This document shows, in pieces, positions 34,548 through 45,899 of a stretch of 64,000 nucleotides of DNA. The position numbers and the translations under genes are program-made. Within the stretch, counting starts at the first letter, position 1, and every line of letters begins with the position of its first letter. The notes beneath the pieces are model-generated. The model did no database searches and had not been told where the DNA came from. It saw only the letters and a program-made list of their open reading frames with translations. The DNA is from Fennellomyces sp. T-0311. Its lineage: Eukaryota; Mucoromycota; Mucoromycetes; Mucorales; Lichtheimiaceae. The stretch lies in assembly GCA_025266875.1 (NCBI GenBank), contig JALLLT010000010.1:930001-994000 (forward strand), given 5' to 3'.

Positions 34548-35510
34548 TCACAAATGAAAAAGGCCCACAGGGAAAGAAAGCCTGCTACGAATAGGACGAG
34601 GCAAATGAACCAGTACCCCAGAATCGGAAAGGTCGGAAATAGTGTTGGCTGACTGGTTTGCTGGGGTTTGAATAAGGACTATGGAGTCAGATAGTTCGTG
34701 TATGACAAGGTCGCAATCGGTGTTGGTGGACTGATTTGTTGGGGACTGAATTAGTACTGCGGGATTAAACAGCTCGTTCTTGTCGGTATCAGGGCTTATT
34801 GGGCTAATGGGCTTGAAAGCACGTTGAAAGATAAAATCAAATTCGTTGCTATTAAAGTGACGACGTAGCTTATTATATCGTTCTTTCTGGGGTGTATATT
34901 TTGCGAGAAAAGCTGGCCCGCTCTTGTGTAGCAGAATTGTATTTTTCCCGAGAAAAGATGGCTCGGACTTGCCGTGGAGGCGTCGATGTTTTGCGAGAAA
35001 AGGTGGCTCGGGCAGCTCTTGCAAGAGTGGATGATTTGTAAAATAAAGTGCTTCGGGTCGTTGGGGCATCTGTTCCTTTGGTTCTTCGACAAGAGCGCGA
35101 TGGAATACTCTCTTGGGATTAGCCTCAACTAGGCTCTTCCTGTGCTCTTCGGTAAAGGCATGATAGAAAGATACATTGGGGTTGACCACAATTTGCTTCT
35201 TCTTTGGTTCTTCGGTAATGGTATAGTGGAGCGCTCTTTTGACATTGACCTCAATTTGCTTCTTCTTCGGTTTATCAGTAACGGTACGCTGGAAAACTCC
35301 TTTAGGATTGACCTCGGTCAGATCTTTTGGTTCTTGGTTTGGGGGTCGCTCACCGATGCGAGATCGAATGGAGTTCTGCACATTGCTAAGAATACTAGTG
35401 CAAATAATGTTCACGATGGCGTTAACAGGCTCAGAGATGAGACGATAAAGGGATAAAACCATTTTTTTAAGCTGATGAAAGAGATGAAAGTAGTATTCTG
35501 TAAGAGACAT
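34548..35510 (-). CDS. Orphan protein built of three tandem repeat families
   Basis: An uninterrupted 320-aa ORF in a gene-poor island. I recognise no family. Residues about 15-45 are hydrophobic/amphipathic (VLSLYRLISEPVNAIVNII), perhaps membrane-associated. Residues about 60-148 contain about 4.5 copies of a 21-aa unit of the form (F/L)xxTxTEEPKKKQIxVNPxx. Residues about 173-212 contain three 15-aa units PxFLAKxxxLxxKSx. Residues about 250-305 contain two units of about 25 aa around LIQxPxNQSxNT. Conserved reading frame through three imperfect repeat arrays supports coding. It could be a secreted or host-specific fast-evolving protein, or a young de novo gene. No introns were found. Confidence 0.55.
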   Translation of the reverse strand: MSLTEYYFHLFHQLKKMVLSLYRLISEPVNAIVNIICTSILSNVQNSIRSRIGERPPNQEPKDLTEVNPKGVFQRTVTDKPKKKQIEVNVKRALHYTITEEPKKKQIVVNPNVSFYHAFTEEHRKSLVEANPKRVFHRALVEEPKEQMPQRPEALYFTNHPLLQELPEPPFLAKHRRLHGKSEPSFLGKNTILLHKSGPAFLAKYTPQKERYNKLRRHFNSNEFDFIFQRAFKPISPISPDTDKNELFNPAVLIQSPTNQSTNTDCDLVIHELSDSIVLIQTPANQSANTISDLSDSGVLVHLPRPIRSRLSFPVGLFHL

Positions 35511-38500
35511 GAAAAACCTTTATAAATTTGAGAAATGCCCGTACGAAAGTTTGAAGTTAACCTTGTGTAATACCCGTCAAGATCATGTTTATTAGATCGA
35601 TCTATACCCGAGGATAAGCAGTGTGAGATTCGGTAGATGATGCGTATCACTGACCCCTTACGTTTTCTTTCGAAGGTGTGAACGAGTATATTGTTTAATT
35701 TTACTCATACTGAATTCTGAAAGACCGCGTACACCGGATATCATTAGTACAGTAATGATAAACTCTAAATGATATTTTAAGTCTTCCGTAATATAATCAG
35801 CACTTTTCAACTATATATGATATTTACTATCGCCATTTCAAATTTGCCCTCTCTTGGAAAGCAATCTGTTAATAAACAATTTTTCAAAGTTTCCGCATGC
35901 ATCTGCACTTGTGCTGGGCCACTGTTATTGTGAAATCACACATTGACAACTCTCGTTCGTGACAAGATCCTCCGTACGCTTTGTATTGTTATTGTTGGTG
36001 ATGCTAGTTTTGACCATACACAATGAGATTAACTAAATTTTATATGGCAAACGATGAGTCATCAATCATGATTCAGACACTTCCTGTGCATATGTATGGC
36101 GTTTTACTAGCGTGATTCATGGCATTGGAAGAAGGATCTATATTAACGCGGTAAGTTTTACTATATGGGCTTTATAAAGGCATAATACCAGGTAAACAAA
36201 CAATCCATCGGTCCAAGTATGATCGTCAGAAGCTCAAGCATCTTCCGTAGATTGATATTGTCAGCTAGACTCTCATTTAAAGGAAGTTGTACGTAGTTCA
36301 ATGAAAATGAATGAAAAGACATAATAGCAAATTAACAGGAAAAGGTGATTTGTTGATGAAGAGTATGCTGAACAAGTATCAATTATTTGCGATGGAAGGA
36401 GGTTTCGAGAGCTTTTTTGATGATGATGACTGTTGATGTTGTACAATATAGAGAGCTTAGCAGAAATATGGGGGTTTGTAATTTGCAATTTCTAATCATG
36501 TCCAGCAAGAACCATCTTGATAAGAATTAGTCATTACGCTTTGACGGTTCCATAATAGACACAGTACGTAACATTGCAGGAACGGCCGTTATTGATCTGA
36601 CTGTGGTGGAAGTATTTGGTAAACGTTACACTATCATATAACAAGTGATGAAAGATCCAAGGTCAGGTTAGGTTGTCACGGATGGCGAGGCACGAGTTCT
36701 ACACAAGGTAAAAAGCTGACACAGTCGGTTTTCTACCCGAAAGCACCCTAAAAACCAAACTTTTGCTATAGCAGATACATCAGACGTTATTGAATAAGTA
36801 AGAGCCGCACTACACCAAAACTAAGTGTAATATAATGAGTTGCTCTGGTCACCCACTAGAGAACCTATCATACTACTATGGAAAACACCGAAGTCCAGGG
36901 AACCGAATAATGAAGATTGATTTCGTTTGAATGTGTATTCAGTACTCTTCAATAACTGCGTCTTTTTATTTCTTAAAGGGTACATTATGAATACTATGCA
37001 TTTGTTTGAGTTACCAGGCGCATTACTTACGGCAGTATTTAGATCCGAGTGGTATTCAGCTATTACATATAAAAGAACGCAACAACACAGCAACACCAAA
37101 ACCTCAGACAAGGGCTTGATTTTGCGCTACGCCACAATGCATGTGGTACTCTCACTTTCCAGGACAAACCAGGATTCTACAACGAATAAAACCGAAAGAG
37201 ATGTGTCAAGATTATCATAAAAGTATAGGAGTGGCATTGGACATTTGCGAGAAGCGATTACACATTGTTAGTTGGTCGAAAGTATTGAGTGTTTCTCAAT
37301 AGTATAGCACCAGCGAAACTCAAAGTACGCAGCGCATTCAAAGTCGATAGCAAACGCCTTCATTTTAAATTGCTTAAGAGCTGATTTTATGTGAACACTC
37401 CGCGGATATATGACATCGTGAAATTGTTATTGGCAGTTTTTTCACTGAAGATACTCTTGTTTCTCTTAACACGTTTACAAGAAGATTGACATGGTCATTA
37501 GCGGCGCGTGTTACTAAGAGAAGAGTGGCTAAATATTGTACAGGAAGTGGGACTAACAAAACACGGAACCGTGATAGTTTATACTTCCTTGATCACAGAT
37601 ATAAGGACGACCGATAGTATCGAAATAACGAAGAAGAATATCTGACTTCTTCTATAATAAAAGCGAAAGTATCGATTATGTAGAGCTCACAGAACCAATG
37701 CAAAGAGCAATCTTCCCCATCGATTAAGGTATCATCCTGTCGTCGAATGGAGCGTGCACAAATTACGTCATATTTTTTCTTTCTAATCTTTGGATAAAAG
37801 CAATTGCACATTTATTATTACGAACATGCGCTTAATGCGTATAACATCATAATAACGGAGTACTCTGAAATGCTATGTACATCAGAGCAAGTTTCACAAT
37901 CGTTTTGTAGCGCGTTAACGATAGAAAATGCGAACGAATGCGTGTAACACTTGCACTATATAGAGACAGAAGTACCTGCATATTGTGTAATGGAATCTGC
38001 TGACATATTTGAGAGAGTGGATTGGTACTTTGTTGCGTACATACATGGGAGAGCTTACGCATCCAATTGCCCCATTGGTAGGATGCAAAATGGCAGCTAA
38101 GATGAACTGTTAATCTAGAGCTATTGCTTATAGAGTTGAGCCTCTGACGTACGTAGTAGTAATTGTAAAAAAGATCGTATGATTCAACAAACACGTAGTA
38201 AAAGAAGCATGATGAAAATGCTCTACTTTTTGACATGATCAAAGTGATACCTTGTTACACGCGTGCTATGCCCTACATATATTCACACGTAAACAGTTGC
38301 AGCTTTTGCACATTCCCACAAACACGTACCCATTCGCACGTACAGTAATCATATGCACGTGAAGAACTACTTATTTGAACAAATATGAGAAAAAATGGAT
38401 TATGAAATGAGTATGAGAAAGTCTATCTTTGAGTCTATTGATCGTCAATAAATAATTAATGTTACAGTTTCCATGCAAATAAATTAATGCTATGTACATG

Positions 38501-38711
38501 TCTATGCGAAGAAGGTTTTTAGGTTGGCCAGCAACCTTGTGAAGCCATTATCAGGACGGGGCTCTAATACTGGCATATGGTTAAGGAGCAAAGAGCCAGG
38601 TTCCAGCGGAAGAGGATCAACCAGATCATACCTAACAATAGAAACGAGAGCAAAAATGTATCCATTTTCTTGGAAACTTTATTAGCGATACCTAGAAGGA
38701 CAGAACGATTT
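35511..38711. other. AT-rich gene desert
   Basis: 3.2 kb with no splice-supported gene. Several 60-130 aa ORFs on both strands (for example 36821-37111 minus, 36927-37220 plus and 37847-38242 minus) overlap one another and lack motifs. No recognisable transposon. Confidence 0.5.
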
Positions 38712-40457
38712 TTACATGAGGGGTTCGTCAGAATTAGACAATCGGTTCAGGTGGAGGTATACATCCGTTCCGTATCTAGTAAATCGACACGTTACTACAA
38801 GCTGCATGAATCATGTTAAACCTTACCCTTCCATCGATATCAACTTCAAATCTCCACCGAAGTACCGGGCGTACTGGGGTATAGGTGTTAGCTCTCCACG
38901 CTTTGATGACCACATAACCCAACTTACCAGACGTGAAATAGGCAGACCATAACCAAAACCTGCCATGGGGGCTCTAAAATCGGAACGGCTGTATTCTGGC
39001 TCCAGTTCTTGGGCTTCAGCGGTCGTGTACTATACGAGAAATAAGCATGAGTACTTCATCTCTCCACCCTGTTGCCCTATACTTACCATATACGTCCAAA
39101 CAAGTGGAATGCCAGATCGTGGAATACCGCCACCTTCATCAGAAATCTTGATCGTGATATCCTCCTTTCCATGGGCGATAATCAACTTGATTGGCGGATA
39201 CTGATCCTCATAATCGACACCGAATCGCTCGACCACAGCACGCAATGAGTTCTTGAGAAGCTCAAAGAGCATGTGGTTCAAATGCGATGGGACGTACATG
39301 AATTCAATGTCACCTGGGCAAAACATCTGTACCTCGGGAGCCTTGAACAGCCCATAGTACTCCTCGCAAATAAAACGAGCATTGGCAATTGCATCCTGCG
39401 CAATTTCCTTAATATTCGTTTTGATACATATCACACCGACGTAATCTTTTCGTTCAGGTAACCGGTATAATGCCGAGTGTTGACCTAGTAGAGCGACATC
39501 AATATATCATTTCACCAGGGCTAATATAAAGATGTTCCGTACCAATAAGCATACGGATGCCAATACGCGACATGTAGAATCGATCCAAAAACTGCTGTAC
39601 GTCGGTATCAATCAAGTCGGTCTTACACTTCTCTTTGTACTCCAAAATGCCTTGTGCAACGGTGGTCACCACAGGATCGTGTCTCCGCTTGATGTTCTCG
39701 ATGGTTTTTACAAAAGTGTCGGTATAGGTTGTCATTTCCGGCGAGCATTGAAGATCGTCAATGTTGTTGTAGTACCTTCAGATGATGTGTTACTTGGCAA
39801 CGTACGTTAGAAACAACAAATAAAGAGTGCTCTTTACCGATGACCAATAGGGACGGAAGGGTGGATTATATTGTTTACGGGTTTGAGTGTTCGGATGGAG
39901 GGGTTGGGGACACTTGGAGGAAGTACTCTTGTATCGTTCCGTTGTGCCACTTTTAGGCTCTCTTTCATTTCGCTGGAGAGGTGTGGATGGGGTAAATCGA
40001 TCAGGTCCTACAAAAAACAGCGGTTTCAATCCCCATACACTTTCACTCAGCTCACGTTTTCCCTTACCTTGAATGAATGTGCATACCAATCCTTTACTTT
40101 CAATATAGAAGGCATTTCACCGAGGCCATATGGGAGCTCGTGCAATTCCTTTACACGGTGCGCAAGTCGGATGGGAAGCTCCTCTATCGTCAGTTTAAGG
40201 TTCAGTTGCTGCTGATCCGGTTCGTTATTTATTTATTTACTTACCATGCAAAAATTGGCTCGCTTTAAACAGGGTCCCTGCAGACGGCCTCTGGCCTAAG
40301 CGCACACATGTTGAGTGGTCTTTTTTTTCTCGCTAGAGGGCGGTGACAAAAAGAGACAATTACCAAACATGACCATTTGCCGAAGGGAAACGCCGGTCTG
40401 CGGGAATCTTGCGAAATGTCTGATTTTCTCGAACAGTTGTGGCGTTATTTCAAACAT
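38712..40457 (-). CDS. Mitochondrial pyruvate dehydrogenase kinase family protein
   Basis: Nine exons: 40457-40364, 40295-40245, 40183-40068, 40007-39838, 39775-39543, 39484-39087, 39029-38928, 38873-38827, 38775-38712; 424 aa. The N-terminal helical domain starts [17 protein letters not shown] and continues [19 protein letters not shown]. The C-terminal GHKL ATPase half has the N box [11 protein letters not shown]1 box [10 protein letters not shown]2 box [11 protein letters not shown], then [17 protein letters not shown]. These kinases phosphorylate the E1 alpha subunit of pyruvate or branched-chain ketoacid dehydrogenase in the mitochondrial matrix; sequence favours PDK (yeast Pkp type). 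No clear targeting presequence is visible at the chosen start, as is common for fungal homologues. The second intron (61 nt) was placed to restore FLHEELPIR. Confidence 0.93.
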
Positions 40458-41478
40458 GATGCAGAATGCTAATGTACATATATGTACTATTTACAAGGAA
40501 AGAGGGAAGGGAGAAAGAGTGCAAGGGAAGAGCGTTGAAAAACACCGAGATTTAGCTTAACCCCGCATTTACGCTTAGTGACAGCACGATTCACATGGAA
40601 ATCCGAGTACCAGCACACGTACACTCCCGACAACACTGCTATTGAAACTGATTGGCGGATAAACTATTTAACTGGTTTTGTCATATCATTGGTCATCGTT
40701 ACCAATTTGATCCGCACCTCAGATGCAAGTAGCTTATGCGCACTGATGCCACTTGGCTCCAACCTGCAAAAGCCCTGATTAACTATACTTAGTGATCAAA
40801 TAAAGGCCGGTGGCACAACGCTTCGGCCATTTCGGGGTATATTTCAAAGACCTATGCCCGCTTTTGGCTTTGAAAAACGGTAGCTCCAGATGTCCTGCTT
40901 GATCTGCTCTCCACTTTTTCATATCATCTCGAGGGAGGAGTCTTTTCGGATACTTCCAAGACAGATAGCAGGTATGAGATCATCGCTAGGTGTATTTGGC
41001 TGGCTTCTACATTGACCAAGGGCGTTCTCGCTCAGACAAAGATACTCACTTTTACCGCACCATTTCCTATTTCAAACTTGACTGTTGAATGTTTCAACGC
41101 TCTCGGTAGTTAAAAATAGACTTTCTCAAAACATAAGTATGCCTAATGCGAGACAAAGGCTAACTAACACCGCAGTGAGATGAAAGTATTTGTTGGGAAA
41201 ACCGGTGCAGCTTCCGGCGTTAGTCGGTCATCAATTAAAGCTCTTACAGTGCTTATTAGGAATAGAACAGTGCCAGCATACATTCATATGGCACGTCAGG
41301 ACATGGCTTACACTCCAACAATGAAATAGTTATTAAAAGTTAAAGATCAAAATCTCTACAAACTAACAGACACGACTTTTGCATGGTAAACACGTAAGTA
41401 GTATATGTGACCAACGAGTAAACAGATTGTAAATACCAACAATATCCCATACGAACGAACGCCGGTGGTGCAAGTTCT
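40458..41478. other. Intergenic, no supported gene
   Basis: Promoter side of the PDK gene and 3' flank of the PIG-T gene. Some moderately GC-rich sequence around 40800-41000 has no open frame. Confidence 0.5.
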
Positions 41479-43543
41479 TTATCCATCCTTTGGAGCTTCC
41501 GGTACCAATTGAAACGATCTTGTCAACAGATTAAACACAGAGCCGAAAAATAACGCAATCACAGTGCAGGTTAATGTAATGACATTATACGGCATACTAA
41601 AGTCAGGTGTTGGTAAACTGACAAGAAGTGTATCCGTATAAACCCGAATCGTATGACTGTACAACAGTGAAATGTAAGTGACACTGGCAATAGCGTTTGC
41701 GGGAAGAAACTTACTTTTCATTGGGCAATTGCGCCGTCAGGACGGCCGGACTAAAGCGAAAGAATTTAGTGTGTCTTTCTTTATATATGTATGTTTCATA
41801 TCTTTACCCAACATCGAAACCGCGGTTTGCATCCGGTCGATGTTCTGTGTATTTGAGGAACACCTTGTCGAAGTCCAGAGAGAGCGTAACGATGGACATG
41901 GGTGGCAAAACCAGTTTGCATTCCAACATTGCAGGCCGTGACCGATCGATTGCTGGCTGATAAAACATGTCTTGGATGACATCGGTTTCCTGCGTCTGAG
42001 TTACGCCATTTTGATCAACAACAATAACCTCGAGTGTGTGGAGATAAAGCTTAAGAAACCATGGGATCGAGTCGAAATAGAGGACTGGCAGGGCTTTGTC
42101 ATTCCGATTGTGAATGGTAATTTGAAGACCACCCCTTTCTTGGCCATATCCTGTAAAGTATCGATTGGCTGATATGGCTGGATACGCTGGTTCAAGAGCT
42201 GGCAATCGATGTTATTTAAGCTCACAGGGCGCCATTTTCGGGACTTACGGTATAAGAAACTGTTCTCATTCCAGGCCATTCGGATGTCTAATTCATCTTG
42301 CACTGGAAATCGCCGGGGAAATATGGGTTAAGTTTCCTATTTGTCCCACCCTTTTTTCTCCGTCTCACCTTTCGAAAGATCATAGCCTTCCAATGGGTTT
42401 TCAAGCTTAGGACTCAGTTTCGCATTCGGGTCGTTGTTGACAACATGCACTCGGCTGCGGTCGGCGAGAGGACACGCCCCATGCAAGACACGATCAAAAG
42501 CTTCCTTCAATGACCAGTCTTTAAAAATAGCAAACGTAAGTTTTCCATGACTTATAAATCCGCAATAGGCAAATACCTCGTCGACTAGTGTCACGCACCG
42601 GATCTAAAACCGATGTCACCGTCTGCTTCAGCTCCATAGTGCGTTCTGTGCATGTTTCGTTCTATTACCGAGGGTCAACTTCGAATACCATCTTATTTCT
42701 GACCACTTACAATGCAAATAGATTTGGCATGAATCGACATGGAATGGAAGTTTGAATTGTATATGCGGTGGGCATTTAGTAGTACTGCAATACCGGACTA
42801 GATGACTTCCTACATCAGATTCTGCCGTTTCCAAGGATACAATCAGTAAACCAACCTTTGCTTTGCATGGCAACAATTTGATCCACGGAGTTAAGTTTTC
42901 CGTACAAACATTTTCATGTGGCAGTGAACCATATCGCAACTGAGCATTGTTTTCCTGTGCAGATCGGAACGATAATGTTGGCTCTGTCGTCAAGGTCTCA
43001 TCCATGAAGTTGAGGGAGGCACAAAATAGACCGGACAATGTATTTGTCAGCGATTTCCATTGGGTGTCAACGCTACGATCCAGTCGGCATATCAGTAAAG
43101 GAAACATCCAGTCAACACAGAGTTAATTGTCTCTTACCGAGTCGAATTATCCATCCAAGCCCACAATTCCACGCCTGTTCCCGTCGACTGCTCTGGGGGA
43201 TAACCCCATTCATCGTACCTCCATCTTCCTTGCGAGAATGTCAAGTGCATTTCGCGTACCTGGTATTCCTGAAGCACCTGCCCTATTGCTTTCGGAAACA
43301 GTCTGTAATGATGTACTGATGGCGCGTGCAAGGATCAATATAAAGGAATGATAAAGTACATTGGTAGGCACACATACATGCTCCTGGTGCAGTGTTACTG
43401 ACGTGAACGTGAGTGGTGAAATCAAAATGAGCCAGTAATTTGCCATCTGTGAGCGATCGAAGCGTCAAATCCTCGTTAAACTGTTCATTGGCCCATGCGA
43501 GACGTGCCACCAGTGCTACAAACAACAGAACGAATGCACGCAT
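41479..43543 (-). CDS. GPI16: GPI transamidase subunit PIG-T/Gpi16
   Basis: Ten exons: 43543-43378, 43315-43138, 43072-42856, 42797-42711, 42661-42577, 42518-42369, 42302-42249, 42198-41808, 41750-41715, 41656-41479; 513 aa. Residues 1-18 are a signal peptide. Family blocks follow: [100 protein letters not shown], and the final [18 protein letters not shown] leading into the single transmembrane helix. It is a luminal subunit of the ER complex that attaches GPI anchors. The third intron uses a GTTGGT donor; only this choice aligns [17 protein letters not shown] with the family. The start is 137 bp from the divergent TBC gene. Confidence 0.93.
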
Positions 43544-43680
43544 CGCTTATTGTGCATTGGCCACAGCAAGAAAAAAGTAAAACAACGATACCTAAGCACG
43601 TGGCAAGCTCACCGGCATTTCGTGACTCGAATTGAGGCGCATTGAGACAACGTTACATTTTGTTGAACTAGTCATAACGT
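43544..43680. promoter_or_regulatory. Compact divergent promoter
   Basis: 137 bp separate the start codons of the PIG-T gene (minus) and the TBC gene (plus), so both promoters must share or overlap this segment. Confidence 0.7.
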
Positions 43681-45323
43681 ATGCCTCGACAACGGAAACG
43701 AACAAAGCGTCAAACACGAAAGAAAGATAACCATTCAAAGACAACTGCTATCGATGGCGCATGGAAAGTGCGCGATGTCACAGTGCTCCGAGCAATGGGT
43801 CGTGGCGAGAATGGTTTCGTAAACGATGACATGCGCCGTAAAATATGGTTCGTTTTTTCTCAATGCCATGGTCAAAGTCATCAGAAACATAATACCTTGA
43901 TAGGCCTATATTGCTGCATTGCGATCGATTGGTAGACACAAAGTCATCAACTATAGGTAACAACCGAGAATGGTTGCCATGGAAACGGCTCCTTAACGCA
44001 TTATGCAGAAATGCACAAAGATGAACGTCAGGCCGAGCTCGATATACTTCGCTCGTTTAATACATATCCCCATGGTAATAATAATAAGAGTGCACAGCAT
44101 AATACCGTCATTTTCTCTATAACTATATACGGTTAGGCATCACTGATGAACGCAAGGATGAATTACGTTCCCAACTTACTGGTGTCATTTCACATGTACT
44201 TCGATCTCATCCCAATTTACATTACTATCAGGTAATAAAAATTCGACTAAAGCATGGGATCTAGTGCTACCTATTAACGCCAAATGCTATAAAGGGATTT
44301 CACGATATTGCTTCCATATTTTTGTTGCTATTTGACGAAAAAGATGCAGGCACATTGATGGAACATGTTTCATTATTTTTCATTCGATATCCTTTTCTGG
44401 TCTACAATTATTTTCTATATGCGATTGATATCCTTAACTTAGTTCAACACAGATGCCATGTTAGATTCATTAGATCCGATACTTCGGGAGATCACAATGA
44501 TCGACACAATCCTGCAAAAAGAAGATACAAGATTACATTTACACATGACAGAGTAAGACAGAATATACACGTTATTCATTTCATATTCACACATCGATGA
44601 GTAGGGCAGGCGTCCTCCCGTACTATTGCCTTAGTTGGGTAATAACATGGTTTAGCCATGACATCGATGATGTGTCCAAGATCAATCGTTTATTCGATCT
44701 GTTTCTATCGTCGAGTCCACTTATGCCACTCTATGTGTCAGCAGCGCTCGTCTTATCGCGACGAAATCTTGTTCTTTCGCAACCGGCGGATCCAAGCTCG
44801 ATTCATACACTATTAACGAAAGTACCGCGGAACGTCAACATTGAAGCATGGATCAAAGATGCCATTAGATTGGAAAAAAATTATCCACCGTACGAATTGC
44901 AGCAGCTGAGCGGCGTGGGACTAGATGAAGTATCGGCGGTGAACACACACAAGGATCTGTGGCTTGATATGGCATTGCTGAGTAAAGATAGCACTGAAAC
45001 GTTGCACGCTTCCCGGCATAAAGCGGATGAGATACTGGGTATGTCCGCGGATGAACGCATTCCGATATCCGTCAAGCAACGCGTGACAACTGGAACACCG
45101 TATGGAGAAAGACTATTAGCCAAAATGAGGGAGATGTATGTAAAGGACCCCATGTTATGGACAACACTTCTTCTTAGCGCCGGTGTCGTCACTTTTGCAG
45201 TGGCCACGGACCAGATGGGGTTAGTCAGGTGAGTGATAAAAACACTTTTTTGGGTGTGAGAAGTGTGCAGCATGATAGCTAAAGTTTTCCCACAAAAACA
45301 GGGAGTGGTTATCCTCCATCTGA
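43681..45323 (+). CDS. TBC1D20/Gyp8-type Rab GTPase-activating protein
   Basis: Exons 43681-43851, 43957-44074, 44137-44231, 44295-44386, 44451-44552, 44605-45228, 45302-45323; about 407 aa. After a basic start comes the TBC domain: GENGFVNDDMRRKIW, ELDILRSF (Arg finger), LHYYQGFHDI (Gln finger), RDAMLDSLDPILREI, LPYYCLSWVITWFSHD, RLFDLFLSSSPLMPLY. A transmembrane helix near the C-terminus (TLLLSAGVVTFAVATD) matches ER-anchored TBC1D20/Gyp8, GAPs for Rab1/Ypt1 in ER-Golgi traffic. The fourth intron (44387-44450) is AT-AC. The first intron is uncertain: no GT-AG pair gives the family's WPxLL, and 43851/43957 is only the frame-consistent choice. The last exon encodes REWLSSI. Confidence 0.88.
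44387..44450 (+). other. U12-type AT-AC intron
   Basis: The 5' site is ATATCCTTTT (U12 consensus ATATCCTTT). The branch region TCCTTAAC is at 44431-44438, about 13 nt before the terminal AC at 44449-44450. It joins FFIR (phase 2) to DAMLDSLDP, the conserved LRD segment of TBC1D20. No GT-AG alternative preserves the frame. Confidence 0.9.
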
Positions 45324-45899
45324 TAGGTCTTATATCACGGACCTCTTTCATTTCCCCCTCCTTTGTTGTTTCTCCGCCTTACAATTATTAGAAGCAGCCC
45401 TTAATATACTTTAGTTTCCTATTTGCTTTGATATCCCGATAACGCGCGTCATTGATGCCAATTGGACCAAAGCTGTCGTGTTCAGGTACGTGTTACCGAA
45501 GGAGCTAGGCATTCCTGTTGCACAAAGCCCAATTTTTTTTTGTTCCACGTTTCGTTTTGACAGTTGAGAAAGAGGAGACTATTTTTGTAATTCATAAACT
45601 CTTTTCACTCCCTTCCGTCCCTTCTTGCGTGGCTGTGTGTGTGCGTGCGCGCCAATTCTCTATCGGCGTGTGTAAAAACAAAAAGGCAAACAGATCGAAC
45701 GACAAAAGGGAGTTGCTTTTCCTATAAACCGTAACGACAAGTAGGAAAATTGTCACGCTCTTTCCAACTTTCACACAATCATTTCCATTCTCTTTTCTCA
45801 CATCCATTTCCACGTCTTTCTTTCTCCTCTATTATATTTTTTCTTTACTTTTTAATTATACATATATTTACTGCTTTAATTCATATCAAATCAAAAGAT
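45324..45899. other. Intergenic with CT-rich leader
   Basis: 3' flank of the TBC gene, then a T/C-rich leader (about 45740-45860) before the methyltransferase start. Confidence 0.6.

Noticed and set aside
36821..37220. Overlapping 96-97 aa ORFs on both strands
   Set aside because: Low-information AT-rich sequence, no motif, no splice-consistent partners, mutual overlap.
40240..40282. Short-intron reading of PDK giving [15 protein letters not shown]
   Set aside because: It needs an intron of 33-36 nt and adds residues foreign to the family. The 61-nt intron restores FLHEELPIR.
42646..42668. 23-nt intron in the PIG-T gene
   Set aside because: Too short. Re-reading in another frame with two normal introns (42798-42855 and 42662-42710) recovers the full family sequence.
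42820..42841. GTATCCTTGG in the PIG-T intron as a second U12-type donor
   Set aside because: It would leave a 39-nt intron and insert five extra residues. No U12 branch site follows; the GTTGGT donor fits the family exactly.
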